In this document: piece after piece, positions 26,900-36,534 of the stretch | How the letters are laid out: every line of letters starts with the position of its first letter | Numbering within the stretch: position 1 is the first letter of the stretch | Assembly: GCA_945865635.1 (NCBI GenBank) | Contig: CAMBEP010000016.1 | Coordinates: 1-64,000 of the forward strand | Source of the DNA: Candidatus Kuenenia stuttgartensis | Lineage (GTDB): Bacteria; Planctomycetota; Planctomycetia; Isosphaerales; Isosphaeraceae | DNA: 64,000 nt | Reading direction: 5' to 3' | The notes under the pieces: generated by a model | Database searches by the model: none | The model's input: the letters and a program-made list of their open reading frames with translations, nothing else | What the model was told of the DNA's origin: nothing | Position numbers and translations under genes: made by a program

Positions 26900-28801
26900 A
26901 TGACGACAAAATCGAATGGCCCGGAAGCCACGCAAGCCACCACTGGAATCGTTCAGATTTCGATCGCCATACTGGCAGTGACCGGGATTGTTGCGAATCT
27001 GGTTTTTCGGTTTCTCATCGGCATTGAAGGAGAGTTTCATGGGCTCCAGTATATTGACATACCCCTGATTGTGGTTCTGGTGCTGGGCGGGATTCCGCTT
27101 GTGATTGACCTGCTTGGGCATGTGTTTCGCCTGGAATTTGGGTCGGATCTGCTGGCAGGAATTTCTATAGTTACCTCAGCCTTGCTGGGGGAATATCTAG
27201 CTGGCTCGATGGTGGTGTTGATGCTCTCAGGCGGCGAGGCGCTTGAGGCTTACGCAGTGCGTCGAGCGACCTCCGCCCTGGCGGCCCTGGCCAAGCGTCT
27301 GCCGAGTGTAGCCCATAAGCTGACCGGCGCGGGTGCAGCCATGATCGACGTGCCCTTGGCTGATGTGGAGGTGGGCGACATGCTTGTCATTTTGCCGCAT
27401 GAAACAAGCCCAGTTGATGGATTGGTCGTGGAAGGTCATTCGACGATGGATGAATCGTTTTTGACCGGCGAGCCCTATCATGTTTCCAAAGCGCCAGGGA
27501 CATCCATTATTTCCGGGGCAGTCAATGGCGAATCGGCCCTGACCATCAAGGCGGAAAAACGTGCGGAAGATTCGCGATACGCCAAAATCATGAGAGTCAT
27601 GCGAGAGAGTGAGCAAAGCCGACCAAAATTGCGACGTCTGGGCGATCAGTTGGGCGCATTTTATACACCACTTGCAGTCGCAATTGCTGTATTGGCCTGG
27701 GTTTTGAGCTCGGATCCGACGCGATTTCTGGCTGTTCTGGTGGTTGCAACGCCATGCCCGTTACTGATTGCAATACCGGTTGCAATTCTCGGGTCGATTT
27801 CCTTAGCCGCCCGACGGGGCATCATCATCAAGGACCCATCGGTCCTGGAACGGTTAAGCACCTGCCGAACGGCGATTTTTGATAAAACAGGCACACTGAC
27901 TTATGGCCGCCCGAAAATTGCAGAAATTCGATCCATGAACGAAATGACCGAGGATGGTTTGATTCGTTTGGCTGCTGGGCTGGAGCGATATTCCAAACAT
28001 CCACTTGCCGAGCCATTATTAATGGAAGCGCAGGCACGCAAATTGAAGCCAGCCGAGGCTTCGGAGGTCTCGGAGCGGCCTGGGCAGGGGCTGATTGGTC
28101 AGGTGGATGGCCATCGTGTGCAAATCACAAGCCGGTCGAAATGGCTGACGAAACACCCTCAGGATGAACCACGTCTGCCTGAAAATACGGCAGGCTTGCA
28201 ATGTGTATTGGGGGTTGATGATCACCTGGGCGCTTTGATTCTATTTCGAGACGAGCCTCGATCTGATGGCCAATCGTTTATTCAGCACTTGAAGCCCCAT
28301 CACCGCTGGACCCGGATTTTGCTGGTCTCTGGCGACCGCGAAAGCGAGGTGCGTTATTTGGCGGACCATGTTGGGATAACGGAAATACATGCGGGTGTTT
28401 CGCCAGAAGGTAAAGTCGAGATTGTGCGTCTTGAAAATGCCAAGGCCCCGACCGTCTTCATGGGCGATGGCATTAATGATGCCCCGGCGCTGGCGGCGGC
28501 CACAGTGGGTGTTGCATTTGGCCAGAACAGCGACATCACCTCGGAAGCCGCAGGAGCTGTGGTGATGGACGGCAGTTTGCGAAAAGTGGACGAGTTATTG
28601 CATATCGGCACGCGATTAAGGCGTGTGGCATTGCAAAGCGCAGTGGGTGGAATGGCCTTTAGTGTGGGCGGGATGATACTGGCGTCGATGGGCTTATTGA
28701 GCCCGGTAGGTGGGGCTTTTTTGCAGGAGATCATCGACCTGGTCGCCGTATTCAATGCCCTTCGCACAGCATTTGTGCCGAAAAGTCTGACGGATTATTG
28801 A
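26900..28801 (+). CDS. Heavy-metal P1B-type ATPase without N-terminal metal-binding domain
   Basis: 633 residues from the ATG at 26900 (GGAAAAG upstream). Membrane helices at about 15-110 lead directly into the actuator domain with LTGEP. There is no HMA domain. The ion-binding helix has the motif ATPCPLLIA (Thr284-Pro-Cys-Pro287) rather than CPC. Phosphorylation is at Asp328 (DKTGTLT), the nucleotide-binding domain has SKHPLAEPL, and the hinge motif is GDGINDAPAL. It has fewer C-terminal helices than Cu+ pumps. A TPC-type motif points away from Cu+; Zn2+, Co2+ or another divalent metal is plausible. No metal regulator is adjacent. Confidence 0.9.
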   Translation: MTTKSNGPEATQATTGIVQISIAILAVTGIVANLVFRFLIGIEGEFHGLQYIDIPLIVVLVLGGIPLVIDLLGHVFRLEFGSDLLAGISIVTSALLGEYLAGSMVVLMLSGGEALEAYAVRRATSALAALAKRLPSVAHKLTGAGAAMIDVPLADVEVGDMLVILPHETSPVDGLVVEGHSTMDESFLTGEPYHVSKAPGTSIISGAVNGESALTIKAEKRAEDSRYAKIMRVMRESEQSRPKLRRLGDQLGAFYTPLAVAIAVLAWVLSSDPTRFLAVLVVATPCPLLIAIPVAILGSISLAARRGIIIKDPSVLERLSTCRTAIFDKTGTLTYGRPKIAEIRSMNEMTEDGLIRLAAGLERYSKHPLAEPLLMEAQARKLKPAEASEVSERPGQGLIGQVDGHRVQITSRSKWLTKHPQDEPRLPENTAGLQCVLGVDDHLGALILFRDEPRSDGQSFIQHLKPHHRWTRILLVSGDRESEVRYLADHVGITEIHAGVSPEGKVEIVRLENAKAPTVFMGDGINDAPALAAATVGVAFGQNSDITSEAAGAVVMDGSLRKVDELLHIGTRLRRVALQSAVGGMAFSVGGMILASMGLLSPVGGAFLQEIIDLVAVFNALRTAFVPKSLTDY

Positions 28802-28844
28802 AACAGCGCCAAAAGGCTGAATCAATGCATGCGGCTGCGGTGGA

Positions 28845-29741
28845 TCAATCCAGAACTTTGACCTTGCCAATCGGCTGATCAAGTGCTGGTTGGGGCTTGA
28901 CCTCTTCAATCAGCTTATTTTTCCAATGCTGATCTATACCATTTTGAACGATCAGATTGCGAACCTTGATCATGGAATCGGGCTGAATGCCGAGCGTGCC
29001 ATTGTAAGGCCTGTCCAATACATAAATCAATAATGTGGTGAATGTCATGACGGCCGCAGTGCTGCATAATAACGCTAATCGAATTTTGGGGCTTTCGATC
29101 GGAAATAAAAACGACATGCCAAAATTGACTAGTCCGACCCCTATCAATAAAGACCAAAATACATTTGGAATGCGTGAATCAGCAACTTGAATGCGTTCGC
29201 GACGTGTGGATGCAAGGTCGTTGAGTCGAGTCACGATCTCACCGAGAAATAATCGCTCTTCTTCTGTATCGCATTTGATGAGGCGTACCGTTTTGAAAAG
29301 ATCACTGAATTTATGAAATGTTCCTGGAAAGAATGTGCGGTTTTTGATCATATAAGGCCATTCTTCATCAATCACGGAATTTAAATACGCAATTGTGGAA
29401 GTTCGCAACATCAGGCCTTGGTGCAAAGGCAGCCCTTCAGCATCTCGTAGGAGGTCGATCACGAAGGAGGCTTCCGCCTCAACTTTGTCATTGGCAGTGG
29501 TGTAGGTTTCATAAACGCTCACCAAAACATAGCCAAGTACAATTGCATAAAGTACGCCGACGACATTGCAGAATGAGCCAACGCCCTCGCCTGAAAGCGT
29601 AATGCTCTCGAACGGTAATTTTCTGACAGCGACCAGGCCGATACCATAAGTGAACAGGATTGAAGCAAGTGTGGCCAAGGCACAGAAAGTCATGTCTGAG
29701 ATACCCAGAATGTTACCGATGTTTTCCAGGAAAATCGACAT
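28845..29741 (-). CDS. DUF4239 membrane protein
   Basis: 298 residues from the ATG at 29741, preferred because GAAGG lies 10 bases upstream; in-frame starts at 29762 and 29855 lack this. Two helices near the N-terminus (the second with GSFCNVVGVLYAIVLGYVLVS), a helical soluble middle of about 110 residues with many acidic residues, and two helices near residues 190-250. This is the bestrophin-like DUF4239 layout common in bacteria. It may be a channel; function is not established. Convergent with the metal ATPase gene, 43 bases apart. Confidence 0.82.
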   Translation of the reverse strand: MSIFLENIGNILGISDMTFCALATLASILFTYGIGLVAVRKLPFESITLSGEGVGSFCNVVGVLYAIVLGYVLVSVYETYTTANDKVEAEASFVIDLLRDAEGLPLHQGLMLRTSTIAYLNSVIDEEWPYMIKNRTFFPGTFHKFSDLFKTVRLIKCDTEEERLFLGEIVTRLNDLASTRRERIQVADSRIPNVFWSLLIGVGLVNFGMSFLFPIESPKIRLALLCSTAAVMTFTTLLIYVLDRPYNGTLGIQPDSMIKVRNLIVQNGIDQHWKNKLIEEVKPQPALDQPIGKVKVLD

Positions 29742-29966
29742 GTTGCTGAGACCTTCAGGCATCGTGCCAGAGTTTATGGCCAGGATTGGTGAACCATCGA
29801 CATGGATGTCTCTATTATCAGAAATTGAAGAATTGGGCAAACCGAAAAACGACAAGTTCCAGCTTTGTCCGGCAGTAAAAAGTTAATTTGTAATCAACCA
29901 GAACAAATGACTTTGAGGGATGAGTTCATGAACGGTTTGACGTCACGAAATCGATGGTATTTTTTG

Positions 29967-32033
29967 TTAAACCGTCACGGTTTCATCACGTGGTCGAGGG
30001 TTTAGCTGGACATTTACGGATTGAATCTCGACATGCCAGGGTTGATTCTGTGTCGAATCGAATTCGAGACGAAGCATGACACCTACGCCACGCTCAATTT
30101 CAGACGCACCTGCATCCTGGCTTTTCAGGGCGATCAAAAGACTGGCTTCAAAATGGCTATTGGTTTCATGGAGGAGAAACTCCGAGCGGCCGAATTCGCG
30201 AATATTGGAAATATCTTTCTTTTGGCCGTCCAAATAGCCAAAGAGAATAAGATAGGCCCTGGCTGGAATGGAATTACGACTTGCTTTATGGAAATCCGCG
30301 GACGAAACGGCATTGAATCTGGCACTTGCAAGATACTTTCCAGCACGTGGATTGCGCAGTTCCTGTGCGAGTACAACGAAGCTGGTTTTAGTATTGTCAG
30401 CAATGGTTGCATTTCGAATTCCGATGCAAACCTTTCCGGAATCGGTAAGGCTCCATGCGCCGAAGCCTGGTTTGGTATGATGGTCCAGAAGGGAAGAAGC
30501 CTGCCAGCCCTGGATACGTCGGCCAGGCTCTGCTGGAGTCAATTCCGTACCTTTGGGGAAATCAGGGTTGGATAATAATGCCGATGAAAACTCGGGAACG
30601 AATGCCAGGCTTCCGCCGGGTTTTTGACGATCGGTTGTCGCTTGTCCCCCGCCCAATAGTTGCCAGACGGGTTCGCCATGAGTGACTCGAATGGGCCTGT
30701 TGGTCTGATCGTGAAAGAATGTGTCGTGACCGATTCCCATCAAATGAAATAGAGTTGCAATCAGATCCTGAGGTTCGACTTTATTGGTTTGGGGATAGGC
30801 TCCCTGGCGGTCGCTTGATCCATAAACCTGGGCGGTTTCAATGCCAGCACCAGCGAGCAGAAAGCTGAATACGTGTCCCCAATGATCACGGCCTCCATGA
30901 GCATTGATTTTTGGGGTACGGCCAAATTCGCCAATTGCGACAATCAGGGTTTCATCAAGCAGGCCTCTGGTTTTCAGGTCGTCGATCATGGCGGAAAATC
31001 CGACGTCGAACATGGGGCAAAGCACATTTTGTAGACGATCGGCATTTTGGGCATGTGTGTCCCACAAAGGGTTGCTCACGGCCGTGTCGCCGCCTTCTCT
31101 GGGCCAGTTGACATGCACCAACCGGGCCCCGGCCTCAATGAGGCGTCGGGCCAGAATCAGGCACTTGGCCCATGGGCCGCCGCCATAATGGCGAACGACT
31201 TTTTCGGGTTCGGCGGAAATATCAAACGCTTGTCTGGCCTTTCCGGATGTCAGAAGCCCATAGGCCTGGCTTGCCTGAAGGTCGTAAAGTGATGGCCCGC
31301 CGCTGGTTTCGAAACGGTCGAGATGCTGCTCGACTTGGTGCAGGAGGCTGCGACGCGATGACAGGCGAAGTGGCGAGACATCGTCGGGCAGGCTTAGGCC
31401 TTCCAATTTCAATTGACTGGCAAAAGGATCAAACAGGAATCGATCGGGATCCCAGCGCTTGCCTAAAAAGCCTGCAGTCTGGCCAGCCGGTGTGACATTG
31501 TCATTGAGCCGCATAAGATCAGGCAACCAAACAGAACTTAGGCCTGGTACGGCTTCGCTGGGCTTGAGAAGTTTTACGATCGAACCGAAATAGGGCCAAT
31601 CCGTCGGGCTGATTTGTCGAGACTCTGTGCCGGTGTATTTTTTGCCGGTCAAGATCCAATAACCGCTGGCGTCGTGCAGATCGTTGGCCGTTGCCATGGA
31701 TCGCACCACTGCGAGTTGATCGGCAATGCGTGCAGTTCTAGGCAAAAGTTCGCAGAAGTCGATTCCTGGCACGTTGGTTGCAATGGGCCGGAATTCGCCG
31801 CGAATTTCGGCAGGTGCATTTGGCTTGGGATCAAATGTTTCATGCTGTGGTGGGCCGCCCTGAAGCCATAAAAATATCACATTTTTGGCTTTGCCAAAAC
31901 TCTGGGCCGGATTGGAATTTGAGCCCTGGGTTTGACCTCTTAAAAGGTCGGGCAATGAAAGTCCCAATGAACTCAACCCGCCTACGCGAATCAATTCGCG
32001 ACGTGATAAACCTGGTTCAAATATTCGGAACAT
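29967..32033 (-). CDS. DUF1501 protein with extra C-terminal domain
   Basis: 688 residues from the ATG at 32033 (AAAGG 8 bases upstream). A Tat-type signal, SRRELIRVGGLSSLGLSL, is followed by the DUF1501 domain (about 50-480) of the alkaline phosphatase/sulfatase superfamily, with FLWLQGGPPQHETFDPKP, GEFGRTPKINAHGGRDHWG and HLMGIGHD. DUF1501 proteins usually end near 430-500 residues; here about 180 residues follow (about 505-688) that read as beta-rich and could be a jelly-roll or carbohydrate-binding-like domain. It lies 147 bases downstream of a second DUF1501 gene and may belong to the same transcript. No substrate is known for the family. Confidence 0.9.
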   Translation of the reverse strand: MFRIFEPGLSRRELIRVGGLSSLGLSLPDLLRGQTQGSNSNPAQSFGKAKNVIFLWLQGGPPQHETFDPKPNAPAEIRGEFRPIATNVPGIDFCELLPRTARIADQLAVVRSMATANDLHDASGYWILTGKKYTGTESRQISPTDWPYFGSIVKLLKPSEAVPGLSSVWLPDLMRLNDNVTPAGQTAGFLGKRWDPDRFLFDPFASQLKLEGLSLPDDVSPLRLSSRRSLLHQVEQHLDRFETSGGPSLYDLQASQAYGLLTSGKARQAFDISAEPEKVVRHYGGGPWAKCLILARRLIEAGARLVHVNWPREGGDTAVSNPLWDTHAQNADRLQNVLCPMFDVGFSAMIDDLKTRGLLDETLIVAIGEFGRTPKINAHGGRDHWGHVFSFLLAGAGIETAQVYGSSDRQGAYPQTNKVEPQDLIATLFHLMGIGHDTFFHDQTNRPIRVTHGEPVWQLLGGGQATTDRQKPGGSLAFVPEFSSALLSNPDFPKGTELTPAEPGRRIQGWQASSLLDHHTKPGFGAWSLTDSGKVCIGIRNATIADNTKTSFVVLAQELRNPRAGKYLASARFNAVSSADFHKASRNSIPARAYLILFGYLDGQKKDISNIREFGRSEFLLHETNSHFEASLLIALKSQDAGASEIERGVGVMLRLEFDSTQNQPWHVEIQSVNVQLNPRPRDETVTV

Positions 32034-32180
32034 GAACTTGGCCTTTGACGTGAATGGCAAAAATTAGAGGTGTGGCGTTGTGATCGGTTGAGATTGGCAG
32101 GATTGATATTAAAATCCCAGATAAGCCGATGGCTGTCAAGCATCAAGATGATATTAGGGGATTCACCAAATGGGTTTTGT

Positions 32181-33671
32181 TTAGGAGAGCAGGCCTTGGA
32201 TGACTTGGGCCTCCTGGACACCGGTGAGCTTGTTTTCAAGTCCGCCGTAGAAATATGTCAGTTTGCGATGATCAAGGCCCATCAAATGCAAAATGGTGGC
32301 ATGCAGGTCTCGCAGATGGTGACGATTGACGACGGCGTCCTGTCCGAAGTCGTCGGTTTCACCATAGCTGGTGCCAGCTTTGATGCCAGCGCCGGCCATC
32401 CAATATGTGAATCCTTTGGGATTATGGTCGCGGCCGCCTGGTTTGCCGCCAGTGTTGAAAGTTTCGCTGACGGGCATTCGGCCAAATTCACCGCCCCAGA
32501 CCACAAGGGTCTCGTCAAGTAGTCCGCGTTGTTCGAGGTCGGTTAAGAGGGCTGCAATGGGTTTGTCGACCTCAGGTGCATGGATGGTGAGATTTTCTTC
32601 AATCCCTTGATGGCCATCCCAAGTGTTCTGACCACCTGCACCACCGCCGCCGGAATAAATCTGGATGAAACGTACGCCGCGTTCCACGAGCCTTCTTGCG
32701 GTGAGGCATTGTCGCCCGAACGGGGCTGGTCCGAGCGTAAGGGGATGATCGCCTTTTTTATCGTTCAAGCCATACATTTCACGTGTTTTTTCAGATTCGG
32801 TCGAAAGGTCAAGGGCCTCCGGGGCAGCCGATTGCAATTTAAATGCGAGTTCATAACTTGCAACACGGGCCTGTAGTTCCGAAAACTCAGGGCGAGATTT
32901 TAAATGTTCAGCGTTGAGCTGATTGATGAATTGCAATTGCTGACGCTGCATGCTGTGAGTCATGCCCTGGCCTGGCTCAAGATTTAGAATTGGAGGCCCG
33001 TTGGTGCGTAACACGGTTCCCTGATGCATGGCTGGCATGTAGCCGCTGGACCAGTTGGGCGCACCTGTTGTGGGGCCGCCACGGGGGTCAAGCATGATCA
33101 TGTGTGTAGGTAAGTTGTTATTGATGCTTCCCATGCCGTGGCTCAACCAGGCTCCGACCGAGGGGTGGCCCTGAAGGATTCGGCCCGTGTTCATTTGCAA
33201 GACAGCAGAACCATGGGCAAAGGAATCGCTGTAGAGCGACTTGATGACAGCGAGTTTATCCATGTGGCGGGAAATATTAGGGAAAGCATCGCTGCACCAT
33301 TGGCCAGACTGCCCGTGCCGTGCGAAACTTCGGCGGGAGGCTTGTAAAACGGCTTTGGTTTTTACATTTCGACGGAATTCGTTGTCGATGGTCTGGCCGT
33401 CACGTTTTTGCAGTTCTGGCTTATAATCAAAGAGGTCGACTTGCGAAGGGCCGCCAAACATGAACAGAAAAATACAACTCTTGGCTTTTTTAGGGATTGG
33501 ATTATTGGTCAGGGGGTTGGCCTGAATTTCGGAAGCTTGGGCGGTCGTGCCAAAAAAACCATCTGCCTCAAGCATGGCCGTAAGTGCAAGGCCAGTAAAG
33601 CCAGAGCCTGACTGCCAGAGGAATTCGCGGCGTGAGCCTGTGCATTGGTTTGAAATGGGATTAATCGACAT
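32181..33671 (-). CDS. DUF1501 protein, partner of the adjacent DUF1553 protein
   Basis: 496 residues. A Tat-like signal (SRREFLWQSGSGFTGLALTAML) directs export. The DUF1501 body includes FLFMFGGPSQVDLFDYKP, GGEFGRMPVS, GRDHNPKGFTYWMAGAG and ILHLMGLDHRKLTYFYGG, of the alkaline phosphatase superfamily. Its start overlaps the end of the cytochrome-type gene by 11 bases, the standard planctomycete pairing of DUF1501 with PSCyt1/DUF1549/DUF1553 proteins. The pair is widespread in planctomycetes and is often suspected of polysaccharide or sulfated-glycan processing, but this is not proved. Confidence 0.95.
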   Translation of the reverse strand: MSINPISNQCTGSRREFLWQSGSGFTGLALTAMLEADGFFGTTAQASEIQANPLTNNPIPKKAKSCIFLFMFGGPSQVDLFDYKPELQKRDGQTIDNEFRRNVKTKAVLQASRRSFARHGQSGQWCSDAFPNISRHMDKLAVIKSLYSDSFAHGSAVLQMNTGRILQGHPSVGAWLSHGMGSINNNLPTHMIMLDPRGGPTTGAPNWSSGYMPAMHQGTVLRTNGPPILNLEPGQGMTHSMQRQQLQFINQLNAEHLKSRPEFSELQARVASYELAFKLQSAAPEALDLSTESEKTREMYGLNDKKGDHPLTLGPAPFGRQCLTARRLVERGVRFIQIYSGGGGAGGQNTWDGHQGIEENLTIHAPEVDKPIAALLTDLEQRGLLDETLVVWGGEFGRMPVSETFNTGGKPGGRDHNPKGFTYWMAGAGIKAGTSYGETDDFGQDAVVNRHHLRDLHATILHLMGLDHRKLTYFYGGLENKLTGVQEAQVIQGLLS

Positions 33672-36132
33672 AGATTACCTCGTTTAGATTCAGCAGCGAG
33701 AGGCAGAAGTTGGTCATGGCCATGTCTGCGGAATTAGGATTTGACGACTGCTGACGAATGTAATTGGTTGCGATCCGGGCTTCAATGCTGCTTGGCTGGC
33801 GCTGGAGGACGATCTCAAAACCGCGTTGTATTTGGTGGTCGAGTTGATTGCCGGATTCGCTATGGAGTCGTGCTGCCAGAATTGCAGCCTGCTTGCGGAT
33901 AAAGGTATCATTTAGAAGCATCAGTGCCTGAGGGGCCACAGTCGTGATGGCCCGAGTGCCGATTGGTACAGTTGTAGTCGGGCAGTCGAATACTTCCAGT
34001 ATGGGCGGAACGAGCGCCCGTTTCACGAAAATATAAATACTGCGTCGGTTTTGCTCCTCGGGCGAGCTTTCAGGCCAGCCTTTACGGGCGCTGTCCTGAG
34101 TTTTATAGACTTCTTCCGGCAATGCGGGATAAATTCCAGGCCCACCGCGTTTCAAATTCAAGGAACGGCTGAATGAGAGAATTGAATCCCTTAGGACTTC
34201 GGCTTCAATTCGGCGCGGGTTCTGTCGCCAGAACAGCAGGTTGGCTTCGTCTTTAGAGATTGCTATTGGATTATTGGCACGAGACGACATGCAATAGGCA
34301 CGACTCATCATGATCTTTTTGTGCAAGGGCTTGATTCTAAATCCATTTGAAATGAAATTATCTGCAAGAAAATCGAGAAGTTCCGGATGTGATGGAAGTT
34401 CACCGGTGCGGCCAAGATCGTTGGGAGTGGGAACAATGCCCCGGACAAAGTGGTGTTGCCAGAGCCTGTTTGCAAATACACGTGCTGTGAGTGGGTTATC
34501 TTTGGAGCTCATCCAGCGGGCCAGCGCCAGTCGCCGGCCTGAACTGGTTTGATTTGTGGGTGGAACGATTGAAGGCGAGGGATGGCCAAATATTTGAGGG
34601 AATTCCGGCGCGACTTCGATGGATGGGTTGTTGGCTTCCCCCCTACGTAAAATATAGGTTGGTTTGACTGGATCTTCGGCAATGGCCAGAGCGATGCCGA
34701 ATGGGGCATCGGCGCCGGATTCCATTCGTGCGATGGCTTGTGTCAGCAGTTTTCTGGCGGGCTCGGACTTTTCAAGAGCAAGTTGGCCGCGCTTGATCTT
34801 TAATTCAGAAGCATTCTGTTGATTCCATTTTTGAACCACGGAATCGATTGCCAGTGGTCTGGTGATGCGGCCAGTGCCGCGGCCACCGCCGCCGATCTTG
34901 TGCTGGCCATAGGGATTGAGGCTGCGAAAAAAAGCAAGAAACTGATAGTAATCCGACTGGCTGATGGGGTCGTATTTATGGTCGTGACACCGCACGCAGC
35001 CCATGGTCAGACCCATGAAAGTGGCACTTGTGGTGACCATGATATCGTCCAGGTCGTCAAATTCGGCGGTCAGTGTATTGTCCGGCTCGTCGTCCCAGAC
35101 ATGGAGTCTGTAGAAACCGGTTGCAATGATTCGGTCCGCATTAAAACTAATACCCATTTCATCGCCAGCAATTTGTTCGGTCAGGAACGTGTTGTAAGGT
35201 TTATCGGCATTGAAAGAGTTGATGATATAATCGCGATATCGCCAGGCGTTTGGTTTTTCGCCGTCTCGTTCATAGCCGTTGGTTTCGGCGAATCGTACGA
35301 GATCAAGCCAGTGGCGGGCCCAGCGTTCGCCATATTGGGGGCGTGCCAGAAGGTCGTCGATCAACTTTCCCCAGGCATTTGGTCGGATGTCATTTTCAAA
35401 TGCAATGACGGCTTCAGGGGTTGGTGGCAGGCCAATAAGGTCGAAATATGCTCTTCGGATCAACTCCCGGCGAGTGGCAGATGGATTTAAATGAAGGTCT
35501 TTATCCTTTAGTTTATGTAATAACAATGCATCGATTTCGTTTCCGATGAAGTCGTCTTTCTTGTAGTCTGGTATTTGAGGCTTGCGAATTGGTTGGAAGG
35601 ACCACCAGGACTTGTCCTGATCATTGATCTGAAAAGGTTTTGATCGCAGTTTTGGTCCTGTGTGTTCGAGCGGTTTTGATGGATCTGAATCGGTTGTCGC
35701 AATCAGTTTTGCGGAATCTGGCCAATTGGCACCGCTGGCCACCCAGTTTTTCAAGGACTGCAAGTTGGAATCCGGCATTTTACCTTTGGGAGGCATCTGG
35801 ATATCGGAATTATAGCTGATGACATCGATCAAGAGGCTTTCTGAAGGTTTTCCGGCGATGATTGGCGGGCCAGAATCGCCGCCTTTGAAGGCTTCTTTTC
35901 CGCTGGTCAGATCGAGCCCGCCCTTGTGTTTTTGAGGGTTGTGGCAAGAGATGCAATATCTGGTCAGGATGGGGCGAACATTGTTCTCAAAAAATATTTT
36001 ATCTGACTTCGCAGGCTCTGCAACTCCTGATTTCGAAAGTGTCAATAGGCCCATCATGGAAACAATGATCGTGAATATTCGCGATTTGGAAAATAATGGG
36101 TTCGCGATTGGGAATTGTGGGTTGTTACACAT
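33661..36132 (-). CDS. PSCyt1-DUF1549-DUF1553 cytochrome-type protein
   Basis: 823 residues. A signal sequence is followed by a planctomycete cytochrome c domain with the haem motif CISCH (Cys60, Cys63, His64) and a distal MPPKG that may supply the axial Met. Next come DUF1549 (about 195-400, with ATRRELIRRAYFDLIGLPPTP, MGCVRCHDHKYDPI) and DUF1553 (about 540-800, with RVFANRLWQHHFVRGIV). The second Cys-x2-Cys-His in DUF1549 is a further possible haem site. It overlaps the DUF1501 gene by 11 bases and is first in the run. The reaction is unknown; an oxidative step feeding electrons to periplasmic carriers is a reasonable guess. Confidence 0.95.
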   Translation of the reverse strand: MCNNPQFPIANPLFSKSRIFTIIVSMMGLLTLSKSGVAEPAKSDKIFFENNVRPILTRYCISCHNPQKHKGGLDLTSGKEAFKGGDSGPPIIAGKPSESLLIDVISYNSDIQMPPKGKMPDSNLQSLKNWVASGANWPDSAKLIATTDSDPSKPLEHTGPKLRSKPFQINDQDKSWWSFQPIRKPQIPDYKKDDFIGNEIDALLLHKLKDKDLHLNPSATRRELIRRAYFDLIGLPPTPEAVIAFENDIRPNAWGKLIDDLLARPQYGERWARHWLDLVRFAETNGYERDGEKPNAWRYRDYIINSFNADKPYNTFLTEQIAGDEMGISFNADRIIATGFYRLHVWDDEPDNTLTAEFDDLDDIMVTTSATFMGLTMGCVRCHDHKYDPISQSDYYQFLAFFRSLNPYGQHKIGGGGRGTGRITRPLAIDSVVQKWNQQNASELKIKRGQLALEKSEPARKLLTQAIARMESGADAPFGIALAIAEDPVKPTYILRRGEANNPSIEVAPEFPQIFGHPSPSIVPPTNQTSSGRRLALARWMSSKDNPLTARVFANRLWQHHFVRGIVPTPNDLGRTGELPSHPELLDFLADNFISNGFRIKPLHKKIMMSRAYCMSSRANNPIAISKDEANLLFWRQNPRRIEAEVLRDSILSFSRSLNLKRGGPGIYPALPEEVYKTQDSARKGWPESSPEEQNRRSIYIFVKRALVPPILEVFDCPTTTVPIGTRAITTVAPQALMLLNDTFIRKQAAILAARLHSESGNQLDHQIQRGFEIVLQRQPSSIEARIATNYIRQQSSNPNSADMAMTNFCLSLLNLNEVIYVD

Positions 36133-36534
36133 GGCTTTGCTCGCCAGACTAGGATTGAGAGATTGGTTCGGTTTGCGAAGCGGGAATTGGTCTGAGGCTT
36201 TTAGGATCAGCGTTTCAGGGGCTCTTACATCTTAAACTTGTGTTGGCATGAAGGCAACAGATTTCCAGACCAGGCTTCATTTTGATCAACTTGGTGAATC
36301 CAACGATCAGTGAATCAGGACGTAATATTCATGATGCTACGAGCGTTCTTGGATGACATTTTTTGAATTTAGAGAAGGGTTTACGTGCAATGTTCTGTAT
36401 CCAAACCAAAGTGCTTTGCACGTTTCCTACAAATTAAGATCTTATTCTTTTGCCATTTGTGGACTTACAGAGAGGTTAGATTAAAACACGAATTCGCTAT
36501 AATAATGATTATTTACCGAATAGGAGAGACGCCA
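36133..36534. other. Intergenic region upstream of the DUF1553-DUF1501 run
   Basis: About 400 bases, AT-rich. It should hold the promoter for the minus-strand run. I see no hairpin, repeat or gene that I can support. Confidence 0.4.

Noticed and set aside
34819-35490. 223-codon plus frame
   Set aside because: Antisense to the DUF1549/DUF1553 gene, which has clear family motifs throughout this stretch.
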